Below are positions 1 to 14,000 of a DNA stretch of 64,000 bases, piece after piece. A program made the translations under genes and the position numbers. How positions within the stretch are numbered: position 1 is the stretch's first letter; every line of letters starts with the position of its first letter. The notes under the pieces are model-generated. The model was not told the DNA's origin and made no database searches. It was given only the letters and a program-made list of their open reading frames with translations. This DNA is from Anadara kagoshimensis (Eukaryota; Mollusca; Bivalvia; Arcoida; Arcidae): NCBI GenBank assembly GCA_021292105.1, contig CM037870.1, forward strand, positions 31,801,905 to 31,865,904. Reading direction: 5' to 3'.

Positions 1-1567
1 TAGGCTACTTTTAGCGGAACAGCACATCTTTACTGAGCTTTCCGTCATTTTTTGAATTTAATAATTTTCCGTAACTGCATCATAAGTGATGAATAGGATG
101 TGTCATTGATTGTTTGTCCCTTTTGGAGATAACCTACCACCAGATTATGATCAGCATCACTGGAAGCCGAGGTCATACCCTCTCCAGCTGATGTAACAGT
201 ATTGGTCTTTTTTTTCAGGGTGACCAAGTGTAAACTTTGGCCACTGGGGTGAATTGATAAACCCACGTTTAATACATAGTAACTTATCTCTAAAAAAGCA
301 CACAACAAAGTGCACTTGATGTGCTTCTGACCAATTGTCAGATGCCTTGGTAAGTTGGTACCCAACTGAAAGCATTTCTCATTGCAAGATTTTCTGTCAG
401 AATTAAATGTAATACATGTATTCCCTGTGAAATGCCAACTAGCTACATACCATTCTGTAACTCGCTTGTCAGTCGTAACAATATCATAAACTTTATTGAC
501 CTTTTCTGGGGTTGCATCAATGACAGACCTTCTAGAACAAGGGCCTTTCTGTTGCGTTTAAATCCCACAACCCACATTTTTACTTTTAAATTCGAAGGTC
601 AAGTTTTCCTAGTGTGGATACCATATTAGTTTGGATATTCTTAAATGTTAAACATTTTAATGAAACTATGGAATCACTCTATGTCTCTTAATATTGGCGA
701 TCTACCTAATTCAATTTTGAAATCAAGGTTAGAGCCTTTACTATGAACACCTAATATAAACTTGCACAGTGAAACTTATTTATTATTGTATGCACCATGC
801 ATACAAACTGTATCATACATTCGCAATCCCCAATTTCTTTAAAAATTGGGACTTGAAAATAATGTTATACACGATTCCCGGTAACCGTAATTTTGCAATT
901 CCCAGTACACTAAACCGGTGATGAGAATCAATTCCCAGTACACCACGTCGATCTTTCAACGTCTCCTGCTCCTTTATTTCGCAATACATTGAGCTGAAAT
1001 TTGGTCGACATGTAGTTCTTAGCATCCTAGAGGAATTGTACGCTTCAGAATTTTTAATCAAGAAGTGAAATTTGAAATATTGGAAAGAAACTCCCGGCGA
1101 CGGCAAAATCACAGGTGAGCACTTGCGCTTTATCAATTTGTTTTAAAGTTTAAACAGTGTATCAGATGCAGTTAACTATTTCAATAGAAACGTTTATGTG
1201 TCCGATTGATGCCCCAATACACCATCACATGTTAAAATGAACAGATAAGTCAAAAATCGGCTTTCGACTCCCGCTGGTGTTGTTTACACTGGCTGTTTTG
1301 CTCATTTTATGCTTTAATATCCCGTGTACGCTGTACCACAGTGACAAAGGTAGTGGGGTTTCCAATTGTGGTAACATGAGACGTATTTTAGATTTCGACG
1401 AGTCAGAATTAATAACCCCTATAACTAGAAAAAATGGGTACAAAAATGACGTCTGCCTTAATCTCAATTGTGTAATTCAAAAACATCTGGTTCTCTACAT
1501 ATTTGCCGGGCATAAAATTTACAGTAACAAATAAGACCTTTCATAGTACCATGTTCCTTGCATTCCC

Positions 1568-1740
1568 ATTTGGATTATACACATGGTGGGTGGGCTAACT
1601 TAATAGGAAGTGCTTACTTTCCGGAGCACCCGACCTCATTTCCCTTGTGAGAGGTCACGCGTTAACCTAATTTTGCAATTTCAAAGTTTTTACTTTGCTT
1701 TGGGATTTTGTTTTAGACATGGATTGGTATGTTTATAATT
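1568..1740 (+). mobile_element. LINE-like retroelement 3' tail, truncated
   Basis: This copy has the family landmarks in order: a GTGGGTGGGCTAAC block, an AGGAAGTGCTTAC block, a GGAGCACCCGACCTCATTTC block, and the terminal GGATTGGTATGTTT. It is diverged and 5'-truncated, with no reverse-transcriptase sequence. The family is explained in the 15990-16690 entry. Confidence 0.65.
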
Positions 1741-2438
1741 TTGTGTTGTTTTTCAAGAGATGTATCTTTGTTACATCCATCGGATATAATATCATAAATA
1801 TGTTTGTTTTTGCCATAATCACAATACAATTAACACATATACCATTCCATGTTCAATTCGCAATACAAAATACAATGTTAGAACTTTGAAAACTAACAGA
1901 TTTAATTAAACACGTGAAATTTGTCCAGAGAAGTAAGACTCTGGAAAATATTAAAATTTTCATCAAAACATTTCTATAAACGTTTTAAGTAAGAGTACGT
2001 TTGAAAATTCACATTGTTTTAATATGCTTTGTAGCTAAACTTGTTAGTTCTGTGGTCATATACAGTGTACAGTCAAAATTAAAGAAATCCGTTTAGTGTT
2101 ACAACTTCATATTTTTATCTTGAAATTACGTAATAAATGGCACATGCCATATAGGTCTGCCTACACTACACTTATATATTAATGTTCCATTACCTTAAAT
2201 AGTTGAGTACATGATACTGCTGCTTACTGATTAGAAATAATATTTTGAATAATAATAAATCAAGTTTACTGACGGTGTGTGTCCATTGCGTTCCGATGCT
2301 TATAAACAACGAACTTGTGTTTAACAGTAATATTTGAAAATTGGAATCGACCTATTTAAATTGTATTATGTATCAATATATGATTAAATTGCGTATCTTT
2401 AACGCTAAGTTAAATTTTACCATTTAAATCTAATATTG

Positions 2439-2530
2439 CTGGTGGAAGTTTACGTGTTTAACCTAATTTGATTTGCCAGTTTTCAAATTTTTAAATTGCT
2501 TTGGGATTGTGATTTGGATATGGAATGGTA
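2439..2530 (+). mobile_element. LINE-like 3' tail, short fragment
   Basis: Only the last part of the repeat is left: GTTTACGTGTTTAACCTAAT, then the terminal GATTTGGATATGGAATGG. It is followed directly by an ATT microsatellite at about 2530-2560. Confidence 0.5.
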
Positions 2531-2954
2531 TTATTATTATTATTTATTATTATTATTTCATATATATTTTGTTTTAAAACTATTTACAAAGACTTTTATT
2601 CAAAACGTTTGCACAATATAACATTAAACCTTTTTTTCTTTATTAAAAATGACTGTGTAATGAAAATTCAGAAATCTACATGAAGCATCAAAAAGACATT
2701 GTAGACCAGGTACAGCAAATTCAAAGAGTCGTCATGGGTCACAGATAACATAGAACTATAGTTATTATCAGGTTAATGTCGACACGAAAAGAGGGCAATA
2801 GGCCAATACTATCCATACGACGCTTATTCGAGTCGTGATTTATCTATTTACCCATTATAATTTATATTCATTGAAAACAAACTTGACAAATAATCGGAAG
2901 AATATAGTACATTTATGTAAGTTCTTGTAAATGATTTATTTTATTAACTTATTT

Positions 2955-3165
2955 CCTTAGCTTAATTTGGTAAAATATATTTTGGTCCTTTGGGTAGCTA
3001 TTCAACATCTTCAATATAATTTTGGTTTCATAATTTTGGTCAAAGCACTACTGATGAGGAATTGTATTCCGAAACGGCCGTCTAGTGCTGTAAAATTAAA
3101 ACTGGTATAATATGTAATTATAACAATGGTAATTTTAAATCACTAGACGGCCTATTCGGATTAAC
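2955..3165 (+). repeat. ACGGCCGTCTAG repeat copy with inverted end
   Basis: The copy starts around TTTCCTTAGCTTAATTTGG and runs through TTTTGGTCCTTTGG and ACTGATGAGGAATTGTATTC to ACGGCCGTCTAGTGCTG. A short inverted piece, CACTAGACGGCCTATTCGG, follows at 3142-3160, so the end can fold back. The same unit occurs at 57745-57870, 58918-59090 and 60512-60690 (inverted), with a fragment at 31597-31640. The class is unknown and no coding capacity is seen. Confidence 0.6.
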
Positions 3166-3614
3166 GAATTTGTTACTCCCTTTTGATTGTTTTTTTAGAC
3201 TTTTCACGACGATAAATTATCCTCATTTTGGGTTTGCAGTTTTGTGAGTGATTTATTGTCCCTACACAACATATATCTAGTAATTTCGGACAGAAATAGG
3301 ATCTAAATAGAATAAGTTAAACCCTGTTGAATGCCATCGTAAAAAATATGTGTTGCAATGAAAAGATTTGACTGAATTTCGAATATATTTCAATCTTTAC
3401 TCATTGAACATTTGCTATCTTGTTACAAGTTAGTATTTTCGGCAAAACATGAATAAAGATATCACAATTATAAGCTCCAAATTCGATTCAAAATGACAAA
3501 CACCTGAATATTTATTTTAAAAAACTAACCGAATTATTAAGATTTCACCTGAACGTACTAACATAATAATTATCTTTATGGTTGTATGATTTCGTTTTAC
3601 AGATAAAGGGGAAC

Positions 3615-6600
3615 ATGATTGTGACACTACTACTCGGATTTTCTCTGTGCCTGTGCAATTTCGGTGAAGCAGCGGACAGAGGTAATAAATCGTATCATTT
3701 ATCTGATTTTTTAAAGTTGTCTAGGTATCAAAATTAACCATAAGATATCTCTTTATTTAAAGTTACCCTTAATACAATTGACGTCCAAATTTTCCAAGTG
3801 CCTTTCATTCTTAATTTTAATTCTACAGGTGATAAATGTAGCTAGCTAGGCAGGAGGTGTTTACCCTTCTATTCTTCTGGATCATCCGGTCTCACTCCTC
3901 TGGTGAACGTTTAGATGTTTAACCTAAATTTGCTAGTTTTAAAAAGTTTTTGCTTTTCTATTGAGATTGTGACATGGAATAGTATTCAGGAACTTCTCTC
4001 TCATCACCTCTATTTACTCAGTGAGGTAATTGATATTTATTTCTCACTGGACTTTTTGGAAGGCATTTTTGAAATGAAAAACTAATTAACTCCTGATCAA
4101 ATAATCTAGAATACATCGCATTAAGGGGCTTGATTTTTTCTAACCGACAATTTGAAAGGGAAGCTTTTGAAAACATTTGAGCATATTAGCCCATAAAAAA
4201 CAAAGATGTCAGTCCATGTCATAAAATCCAAAAACAATGCAAAAGCTTTGAAAAATGGCAAACCAAGATAAACATGTCAGATTCTACCAGGGAAGCTAGG
4301 CACGATGATCCGGAAGAGTAAGCGCCTCCTGATTTGCTGTTTGTTACACCTGCTATGTATGTAATTAAATTGAAAGTGAAAGGAACATGGAACCATGGGG
4401 CGTCAAATATATCCAGGACATTTTAGGATACAGAAATATCATACTTACTAACAGTATTGTGATAAAGGCATAAACTTTTTGAGGGTTTTGATAAGGCAAA
4501 GTTTGCAATATCCCTGAGTCAACAATTTGTTAGCTTGCTTCGTTTTATAAAATTCCCGTAGTATGAACAAGCTTTATCGAGCGCATTTACTGCAAAAAAT
4601 ACACCATAAGCAGAAGAAGCAGGTATATTGCTGCATTAAAATACACCATAAGCAGAAGAAGCAGGTATATTGCTGCATAAAAAAAAATTGACAATAGAAA
4701 AATCGAAGTCATCACATTTGTCATACAACTTCATTTAAGCGTGTTTTCTGTGTGTCAAAATTGATGCATAAATTCAAATGTGAAACAACAAAAACCGGTT
4801 TGACATCCCACTATCGTGTTTAACTTAATTTGTACTTTTTCAAAGTTTTTTATTTGCTTTTTATAATTGTGATTATGGCATGATCAGGTATGCTTGTGTT
4901 TGATTTGAGACCTTTGAATATAATCTTTCAAAGGTTATGGTAGAGCTTGTTCCCACTACGGGGACTTTGTACAACGAAGTAGGCTACTTGCAAATCAATT
5001 GTTGAGTCAGTGATATTGCAAGCCTAGTATTATCAAGGCCCTCAAAAAGTCTTATGGCCGTCATCACAGTATTGTTGATAAGTTTGATGTCTCTGTGTCC
5101 AGGATTGCTCTGGATATATTTGACGTCTCATAGTTCGATGCTCCTTTCACACAATTTGATTACACACGTGGCGGGTGTAGCTAGCTAAACAGGAGGTGCT
5201 TACCCTTCTGGAGCACCCGGCCTCATTTCCTTGGTGGAAATTCACGTGTCTAACCTAACTTGTCAGTTCCAAAGTTTTTACTTTGCTTCTGGATTGTGAT
5301 TCGGACATGGATTAGTATGTTTGTTTTTGATTATATACACAGAGCGAGAAGAAAATATTTAGGGTTTAATACCCGAATAAATCCATTACTTGTTTTTTTT
5401 CTTGTTATTCTAAGTCCAAGATAGTTTTAAACAACTATATGAAAATTTAATTTTATCAAAATGTGCTAATATGTGTGCTGTAAACCATTCGACCCAACAT
5501 ACTCATCAGTTCTCGGGATCTAGCCATCTGATTACTCACATTTATTAATTTTAATATGGTGTTCAATATAGACTTAAGATTTCAAACTTCTGGTTTCAGG
5601 TATAAGAAATTCCTATGATTCAAAATGTTTTTCGGAAGAATGCATGCAATGCCATTGTGGTTCGTCAAGTCACAATAACAAGAGAGACGGACCAAGTAAG
5701 TAGGTTAAGATATTTACAATTTCAATATTCGTATTTATTATACAACATAATTCATCACTGTAACTTGATAGGTTCAGCGATACCACGTGACTACTTAATC
5801 ACAGAACAGATACAATGGATTTGCTGAAATCGAATATTAATAGAAAGCATGATTATAGAAAGCAACGTTATTACCATAGATAATGTAGTTCTTACCTGGC
5901 ATACTAGTACAGTATTCTAAAACTAATCGACCACTACGGTAGCTTAGTTCGATCCCCGACCGGGTCTGACCCAAGACTTGAAAGTGGGTAATGACTGTTT
6001 CGCCAACCACTCGGCATAACAAAATGAAAGTCACGGTTCTTTCGGATGGGAACTTAAAATAAACGAGGTCCCGTGTCACGGTGGGCAAGGCACGCTAAAA
6101 AAAACCATCAGCGCAGCGCACAGGCAAAATTTTAGCACCCTCCCCTAGCTTGGACGCCTGGATATAAGTGAAATATTCTTCACTGGGGCGTTAAACACCA
6201 TTACTCACTCACTTTCTCACTCACTCAGTCACTCACTTTCTCACTCACTCTTATCTTGTATATCTTAAAACCAATCAAACTACAAAAATTTCTTCAACAC
6301 AGCAATTCGTATATATATTGGCGAGTTGAAGACTTTGCGTCAAATTCACATTTTTTCTCGCAATTTTTCGCCATTTTGAAACACGAAATAAAATCTGATC
6401 TCGCGAGATTTCAAAAAAATAATTTCGGAATGTCACCTAAGAAATATAAAAAAATAGATAAGGGCGTCATACGGTTTGGCCTTTTCTCACACCTGTGACA
6501 TGGAAATCCCGCGTTTTTACCCATGTGGGATTTCCTTGTCTCACCCTAGGGTTGAGACAGGCTACACGCTGAATTTCCCGCGTGGTAATACCTGTTCTGG

Positions 6601-8015
6601 ATTTATCGTTGAAAGGACTTAATAAGCTGAGAAAAGTTCCGAAGTCAACCAACAATTTCTCAACGTCACAATCACTTACACACGTTAAATTGATGACGTC
6701 ACAATAATTTTACGTGAAAACGTCAACAAAAATCGATTACGTCATTTTCAGCAGGCACGGATGGTGACATGAAAATTGAACATTTGATGCAATTTTTCGT
6801 TTACAAATCATGTTGCAAATGTGTGAGAAAAAGAATCCTACATTAGTAACAGGGTAAGACAGCGATATCTCAAACTCGGATGAATATTTTCATCCTCGTT
6901 TGAGATATGTTACCGGTGTAAGATTCTATTAGTATATAACCTGCAATTGTCCTAAGCTGAAATTTAAAATTTTAAAAAAAATCTGCCAAGGTGGTAGTCT
7001 GCGCTTTCATGTCAGTCATATTATACAGGAGGTGAATTCACATCATCATGTCATTAAACTGATATATCCATAATTCTCACACCTGTGACATGGAAATCCC
7101 GCGTTTTTACCCATGTGGGATTTTCTTGTCTCACCCTAGGGTTGAGACAGGCTACACGCCGAATTTCCCGCGTAGTTATACCTGCTCTGAATTTATCGTT
7201 GAAAGGACTTAATAAGCTGAGAAAAGTTCAGAAGTCAACCAACAATTTCTCAACGTCATAATCACTTACGCACGCTTAATTGATGACGTCACAATCATTT
7301 TACGTGAAAACGCTAAAGCTCGTTCTGGACAAGAAAATATTCATCCTCGTTTAAGATATCTCTGTCTTACCCTGTTACCGGTGTAAGATTCTATTATTCT
7401 AACATGTCCTGTGTTTTCCTTCATATGAAACATGAAGAAGCCAGCCGTTGTATAACACACGATATACCCATCGCTGTTCCGTTTTAATGACGTGCGCCTT
7501 TGTCTATCTTATGACGTCATGCTATGTGTCGCGAACAATGGTTGTGACGTAATTTTTATTCATAAAATCATTTTTTTCAAAGGAGGCAATCTTAACAGCC
7601 GAATTGTTTCAATGGAACTTTTTGCAAATAGATAGTAAAATGTGTTTCCGAAGAAAGAGTTCGCAATGTTTTGTTCATTCTTTTTCATCTAAGCCATGTT
7701 AGAATTGAAATGATCAACATTTACCGGTAAATGTTGATTATTTCTTAAACATACCAATCCATTTTTGAATCATAGCTCAGAAAACCAACACTATATGCGT
7801 GGATACAGACATATGCTGTACAGAACACGTGTAACATCAGACATTTTTTATACACTATTGGCATTCTGCTGTACCCGTGATAGTAATCGTAGTGACATTA
7901 ACCACTCAACTTTACATCTTACTTTACTTGTAGATTGTGGTCACGTATGTGGACATTCGTGTGAAGATATTCATTACCATTCTTATTTTCATTGTGACCA
8001 TTGGCTTTACAGAGG

Positions 8016-8083
<68 letters not shown>

Positions 8084-11000
8084 GAAACTGACAAGTTAGG
8101 TTAAATACATGAACTTCAACCAGGTAAGTGAAGCCGTGTGTTCCGGAAGGGTAAGCACCCCATGTTAAGCTAGGTACACCAGCCATGTTTGTAATCAATT
8201 TGGTTGTGTGAAAGAAACAAAGCGGAGTAGAACTCATTTGTGGCATTGGTGACTTTATCATATTCGAGAAAACTTGAATGAGTGCATTGGTAGAACATAC
8301 ACTCTGTTGCAATATTATGGTTAATGTTTCACAATGTTGTGGTTAATGTTTCAAATTGTTGTGGTTAATGTTACACATTGTTGTGATTAATGTTTCACAT
8401 TGTTGTGGTTAATGTTTCGCACTGTTGTGGTTAATGTTTCGCACTGTTGTGGTTAACATTTCACATTGTTGTGGTTAATGTCACACATTGTTGTGGTTAA
8501 TGTTACACATTGTTGTGGTTAATGTTTCACAATGTTGTGGTTAATGTTTCATATTGTTGTGGTTAATGTTTCACATTGTTGTTGTTAATGTTTCGCACTG
8601 TTGTGGTTAACGTTTTGCACTGTTATGGTTAACGTTTCGCACTGTTGTGGTTAAGGTTTAATATTATTGTGATTAATGTTTCGCATTGCTGTAGTTAACG
8701 TTTCACATTGTTGTGGTTAATGTTTCATATTGTTGTGGTTAATGTTTCGCACTGTTGTGGTTAACGTTTCCTGTGTTGTGGTTAACATTTCACATTGTTG
8801 TGGTTAATGTTTCACATTGGTGTGGTTAACGTTTCATATTGTTGTGGTTAATGTTTCACATTGTTGTGGTTAACGTTTCGCACTGTTGTGGTTAACGTTT
8901 CACGATATTGTGGTTAATGTTTTACATTGTTGTGGTTAATGTTTTACATTATTGTGGTAAAAATTTTACATTATTGTGGTGAATGTTTCACATTGTTATG
9001 GTTAATCTTTCACATTGCTGTGGTTAATGTTTCACATTGTTATGTGAATAGTTACATTGTGTTTTTCGTAACGTTGTATTTGGTATTTCGATTAAATATT
9101 TAGTTTCATGCATATTTAACTTTTATCATTTTAACACTATTTCTTTAAGAGTCTGTACGAGTTCAGTCTAATGGCATTGCTTTTACAAACATAAACGGAC
9201 TTATCTCCGTCTTATATTGACATGTTTCTGATTATTATTATTTAACAGTTCAAGCTCAGTGGGGTACATGGGAACAATGGAGTTCCTGTTCAAATACCTG
9301 CGGTACAGGCACACAAACTCGTAGCAGACAATGCGATAACCCTCCGACAAGAACACAATTTGATATCAATTGTGTGGGAGATGGCTCTATAACTCAAACT
9401 TGTATAACAACATGCAAAGGTAATGGTTATATACGTTATATATGTCCAATGGGTACTTACGCTCGTATCTTGTGTATTGTTCTATGTTTACCTCTTTGTT
9501 CTTAAAAGCCGCGGTGGCCTAATGGATAAGACGTCAGTCTACAAATTAGGGTCTTTCACCGCTGCGAGTTCGAGTCCCACTCAGACCACATGTAGGAAAG
9601 TGAATTTTCCTTGCCGTTGACCTTTACTGGTTCACCCGGTGTCAGTATAATGTGACTGGGGGAGTGATACGCTTGTTAGCGGCGTACTGACTCGATGAGC
9701 TAGCACCTTAAATTCGCCCTGGGTGCGCTGGTACAAGGCAGACCATTAAAACAAAACACGCACTTCACATGCATACACTTGTTCATAGATTAATCCATAG
9801 ATATAAATAAATAGTTTCTCGTCGCTTAAAAATTGCTGATGCGACTTTAAGCAGCATTCAACTAACCAACCCCTTTTTTCTTATCAGGTGAAATGATCTT
9901 GTCTGTTGCAGCAGCTAAATCCCTAGTTGATTACAAAGTGGTTTCTAAAACCAAAAAAGCCTTTTGTTGAGGTGGCCATGCTCTCAAAGCGTTTCTGTGG
10001 GATGTTATGGTGCCCGAATGACAGCGACAAGCAACGTCTCGAAAAACAAACATTTCTTAGTATGCGTGTGCCATACGTGGACACTATTGTTTTACAGTAT
10101 GCAAGTTGTCATCCATCAAAAAATTAAACTTCATCATGTGATGCACTAATAATAAATCTTTTGTGTTTATTTAAACTTTTTTGTCCTTAGTGGTTTAACC
10201 AAAAACTTTATTTATTTATTTATGTTTGCGTTTTATTTATTATTGAATGCACACATTATCAAACTGTCATTTTTTATATTTCAATTCGCCTGACAAAATA
10301 GCAATATCTTCAATGGAAGGTCCTTTCCGTATTTCTAAACCGTCAATCAGAACATCTTGTAAAAACTTACAATAAACATCTCGACTGTACAAAAAGTAGA
10401 AAGCTAAAACGAATTCTGTTAGTTGTTTAATTAACTTTTGTTACAGATGCCGACAGGACATGCCATTATATATTTAAAATGGCGATTTGTTAAAATAACA
10501 GAAATCCAGTTCCTTATTACGTAGGCTCATACTAATAATTATATATAAAATATTCATTTATTGAATTATTATTTGAATGTATTTATTGTGATTATATTTA
10601 CTGGTATCACAAGTTGACTATAAAATGAACGTTAGCATTTGGTGTATTTCTAGTTGATGGTGGTTGGTCTGAATGGAAAAATGTCAGCAGTTGTTCAGTG
10701 ACTTGTGGTGACGGTGTCTACATGAGAAACAGAACTTGTACGAATCCACCTCCACAAAATGGCGGATTAGGTTGTTATGGAGATGAGTCAAGACTGGAGA
10801 AGTGTAGCGGATCCTCGCACTGTGTTGGTAAGTTCTTGAAAATTATCATGTGTATGTCGGCAGTGTCTATGACAGACAAATGACATATATTTTTTTTTTT
10901 AATTTTCTGGATGAAATATTCAAACATTTACCATATCACAAGTTCCATATTATATTTTTTATCTAAATAGTAAAAGAAAAAATAGCATCCACATAATCAA

Positions 11001-14000
11001 GATCATGTCAGTGATTGAAATGTCCATGGTTAGTAAACAATGTTAACGGTATATACAAAATAAAATACATCAAAATAAGTAGTTATATTTATCAGTATCA
11101 CATTGGCTATACTTGTTCACGCTTAATAGACATATTTGTGGAAATTTTTAAAATTTTACGTTGCAATCAAACACAAACATACTAATTCATATCCGAATCA
11201 CAACCCAGAAGCAAAGTGTAAAACTTTGTAACTGACAAGTTAGATTAGACACGTGAACTTCCACAAGGGAAGTGAGACCGGGTGCTCCGGAAGTGTATTC
11301 ACCTCCTGTTTAGCTAGCTACACCCGCCACGTGTGTAATTAAAATTATGTGAAAGGAACATGGAACTATGGGACGTCAAATATATCCAGGGCAGTCCTGG
11401 ACACATAGACATCAAACTGACCAAAAATACAGTGATGACTCACCAATTGCAGATGCAAGAATAAATAAAATCCAACAAATGTGAAACCGAAATGCAATTT
11501 TAAAGTCACATTTATCCATCAAGCTGAGAGGACGACTGTCACAGAATAGTAGAGTCAACGTATTACGCCTTAATTAGATATCAACAGTCCTTTAAGGGTC
11601 ATCTAGGGAAGCCTTTATGGACAGGTTGTCCTTATAGTCATGTTTATATAACATGAATAATATCAATTTGAATGAAAATTTTACTTGCTTTTAAAAGGAG
11701 GTGGTTCTTCTATACACTCGACTTAAAAGCAGGTTTGACTGTATTACTATTTATTACAGTTGACGGTGGTTGGTCCACATGGAAAGCGTTATCTTCCTGT
11801 TCCAGCACTTGTGGCCAGGGGGCTTTAATGGAATCAAGAACATGTGACAACCCTTCGCCACAAAACGGAGGGCAAACATGTCAGGGACCAACAACAAGGT
11901 TTACGGCATGTAGTCTGCCTCTGTGTCCAGGTATGTTTAAATATTAAATAAGAGCCTGCTGATATCCAGTCACGGTACCAAAACCATAAATTTAAACGCA
12001 TACCATATTGGGTTTAATTCTTGTAGTCGTTCTATTTCGACTCTTCCATGAGCAATTACTTAGTAAGCGAAGTTATAGAGTGCTCATTTGGTACAGAAAC
12101 ATATTATATGTCTCTGCTTCGCATGTGGGATATCGTGAGTTCGAACCCCGACCTAGTCTGACCGAAGACTAGATAGTGGGTTATGGCTGTTCTTTCGCCA
12201 CACTCAACATTACGAAATGAAAGGCATTGTTCTTTAGGATGAGAACTTAAATAAACGAGGTCACATGTCACGGTAGGTTTAGCACGATAAAGAACCCCGC
12301 TGTATAATTCCATCAGCGCAACGCACAGGCAACATTTCTGCACCTTCGTCTAAACCTGGCGTCGTCTCGATATAAGCGAAATAATCTTTTCTGGGACTTT
12401 TAAAAACCATTACTCAACTCAACTAAACTTTTCCATGAGCATGCGAGTAAATTTTATCGGAATCAGTTAGGATACATCCAAATATAATATACGTGTCATA
12501 AAGCTTTTCTGAAATAAATCTGTAATTTAAGGCAAGGTATAAAAAGAGAAGTACTAAAACATATGTTCTATAAAACCAAGTGACGTGAACACCATGAAGG
12601 GACAAACAAAAAAAAAAAAATCAGAGGAAATATAAGTATACCTGACAATCTATTAACACTATTTGAAACCATAAATTTGCTGATTACCAAAATGTTCAGT
12701 TGCTGAACACAATTTTTCAAACACTAGCAAATTGTGAAATAACATACTATGTGCAGACATTTTTAAAATTCCAAAATAAAGTTATTTTTCAGATTTTCAT
12801 TTATTTTTTATCCATTTTATAATTCAGTACAACCAAGCACCAGTACTCTACAACCAGTTGTTGTAACCGGAAGTACAGTCCCAATTTCAACAGGAAGTAC
12901 TGGAGGCTCAGGTTTGTCATGCCTTCTCTTATTGTGTAGTATTTACCATTATGATGTCAATTTGGCATTGTTTGTACATCGTGTACATGTATGTTGTAAC
13001 ATACGCATACAAAGCGCACATACACTGAACTAGTTTTATCTTTCTCTTTGAAATCTATACATCACGGTGTTGTTGATAAGTATGATGTCTCTGTGTCCAG
13101 GATTGCCCTGGATATATTTGACGTCTCATGGTTCCATGTTATTGATTACACACGTGGCGGGTGTAGCTAGCTAAACAGGAGGTCCTTACCCTTCCGGAGC
13201 ACCCGGCCTCACTTCCCTGGTGGAAGTTCACGTGTCTAACCTAACTTGTCAGTTCCAAAGTTTTTACTTTGCTCCTGGATTGTGATTCGGACATGGATTA
13301 GTATGTTTGTTTTTTATTTGAATACAACATATTCAAAGTTCAAAAATGCAATTTCTTCACTAGAAATAAAAAAAAATAAAACAAAGAGAAAAACAGACAG
13401 CGTTTTAATGTTAGATATTATGGTTTGCATTATTTTTTCTCCAAATTCAATTTATCAACGATTCAAATGTACTGAAAGCATGCATATCAGTCAGAGAATT
13501 CTTGGTCATTGGCAAATACACAAATGATGATGGTTTTAACTCGATGTCAGGAACAACATTGTTCTGAATAAATTGTATCGAATTGCACAAAAAGACATTT
13601 TATTAAATTGACTACTTTACGATTTGTTATTCGTTTCGCAGAAAGAAAAGGGATATTATTTCAACGTCCCGTCCAGACACTTCTTGTCCGTATAAGATCT
13701 TCCAAACTATGAAGCACTATTTTACGAAACTTGGTGCAAAGCATCAACATTTATAGAAGATACGGATACCATTTATGGTATGATATGAGTTGGTTTTCTG
13801 CGGATTCTCCACTTTTGACTAAAAAGATACAAAAACAGGCGGATAATAACTGAATTTGCTTGTTAATTATGTTTTCACAATTAATAGGAGAATGAATTAA
13901 GAAGATAGTTTAAACATATAAATAAAAAAGTGAATCTGTTTGATAGATATATGGTGAGAGACGAGATAACCTCATTCTTGATACTCATTATGGGCAAATA

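Larger units (their letters stand above)
1..3602. other. Upstream non-coding region, no gene recognised
   Basis: No open frame here has a recognisable domain plus usable splice sites. The stretch is AT-rich. It contains two 3'-end fragments of the dominant LINE-like repeat, one copy of the ACGGCCGTCTAG repeat, and otherwise unique sequence. A 3' splice site at 3601-3602 shows that the gene downstream has at least one further 5' non-coding exon, which could lie in this interval or beyond its left edge. That exon could not be placed. Confidence 0.6.

Noticed and set aside
45-375. Overlapping minus-strand ORFs, with a faint C1q-like feel in LVVGYLQKGQTIND
   Set aside because: There is no signal exon, no conserved C1q core, and the frame ends in low-complexity Lys. 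Too weak to call even a pseudogene.
7765-8082. ORF ending in a Ser-Leu repeat, and the antisense Arg-Glu ORF at 8007-8312
   Set aside because: The repeats are translation of the intronic (CT)n tract. Only the part 7781-8014 is kept, as an exon.
8306-9050. CRISPR-like array
   Set aside because: The units are contiguous variants of one 22-bp sequence with no unique spacers, in a eukaryotic intron.
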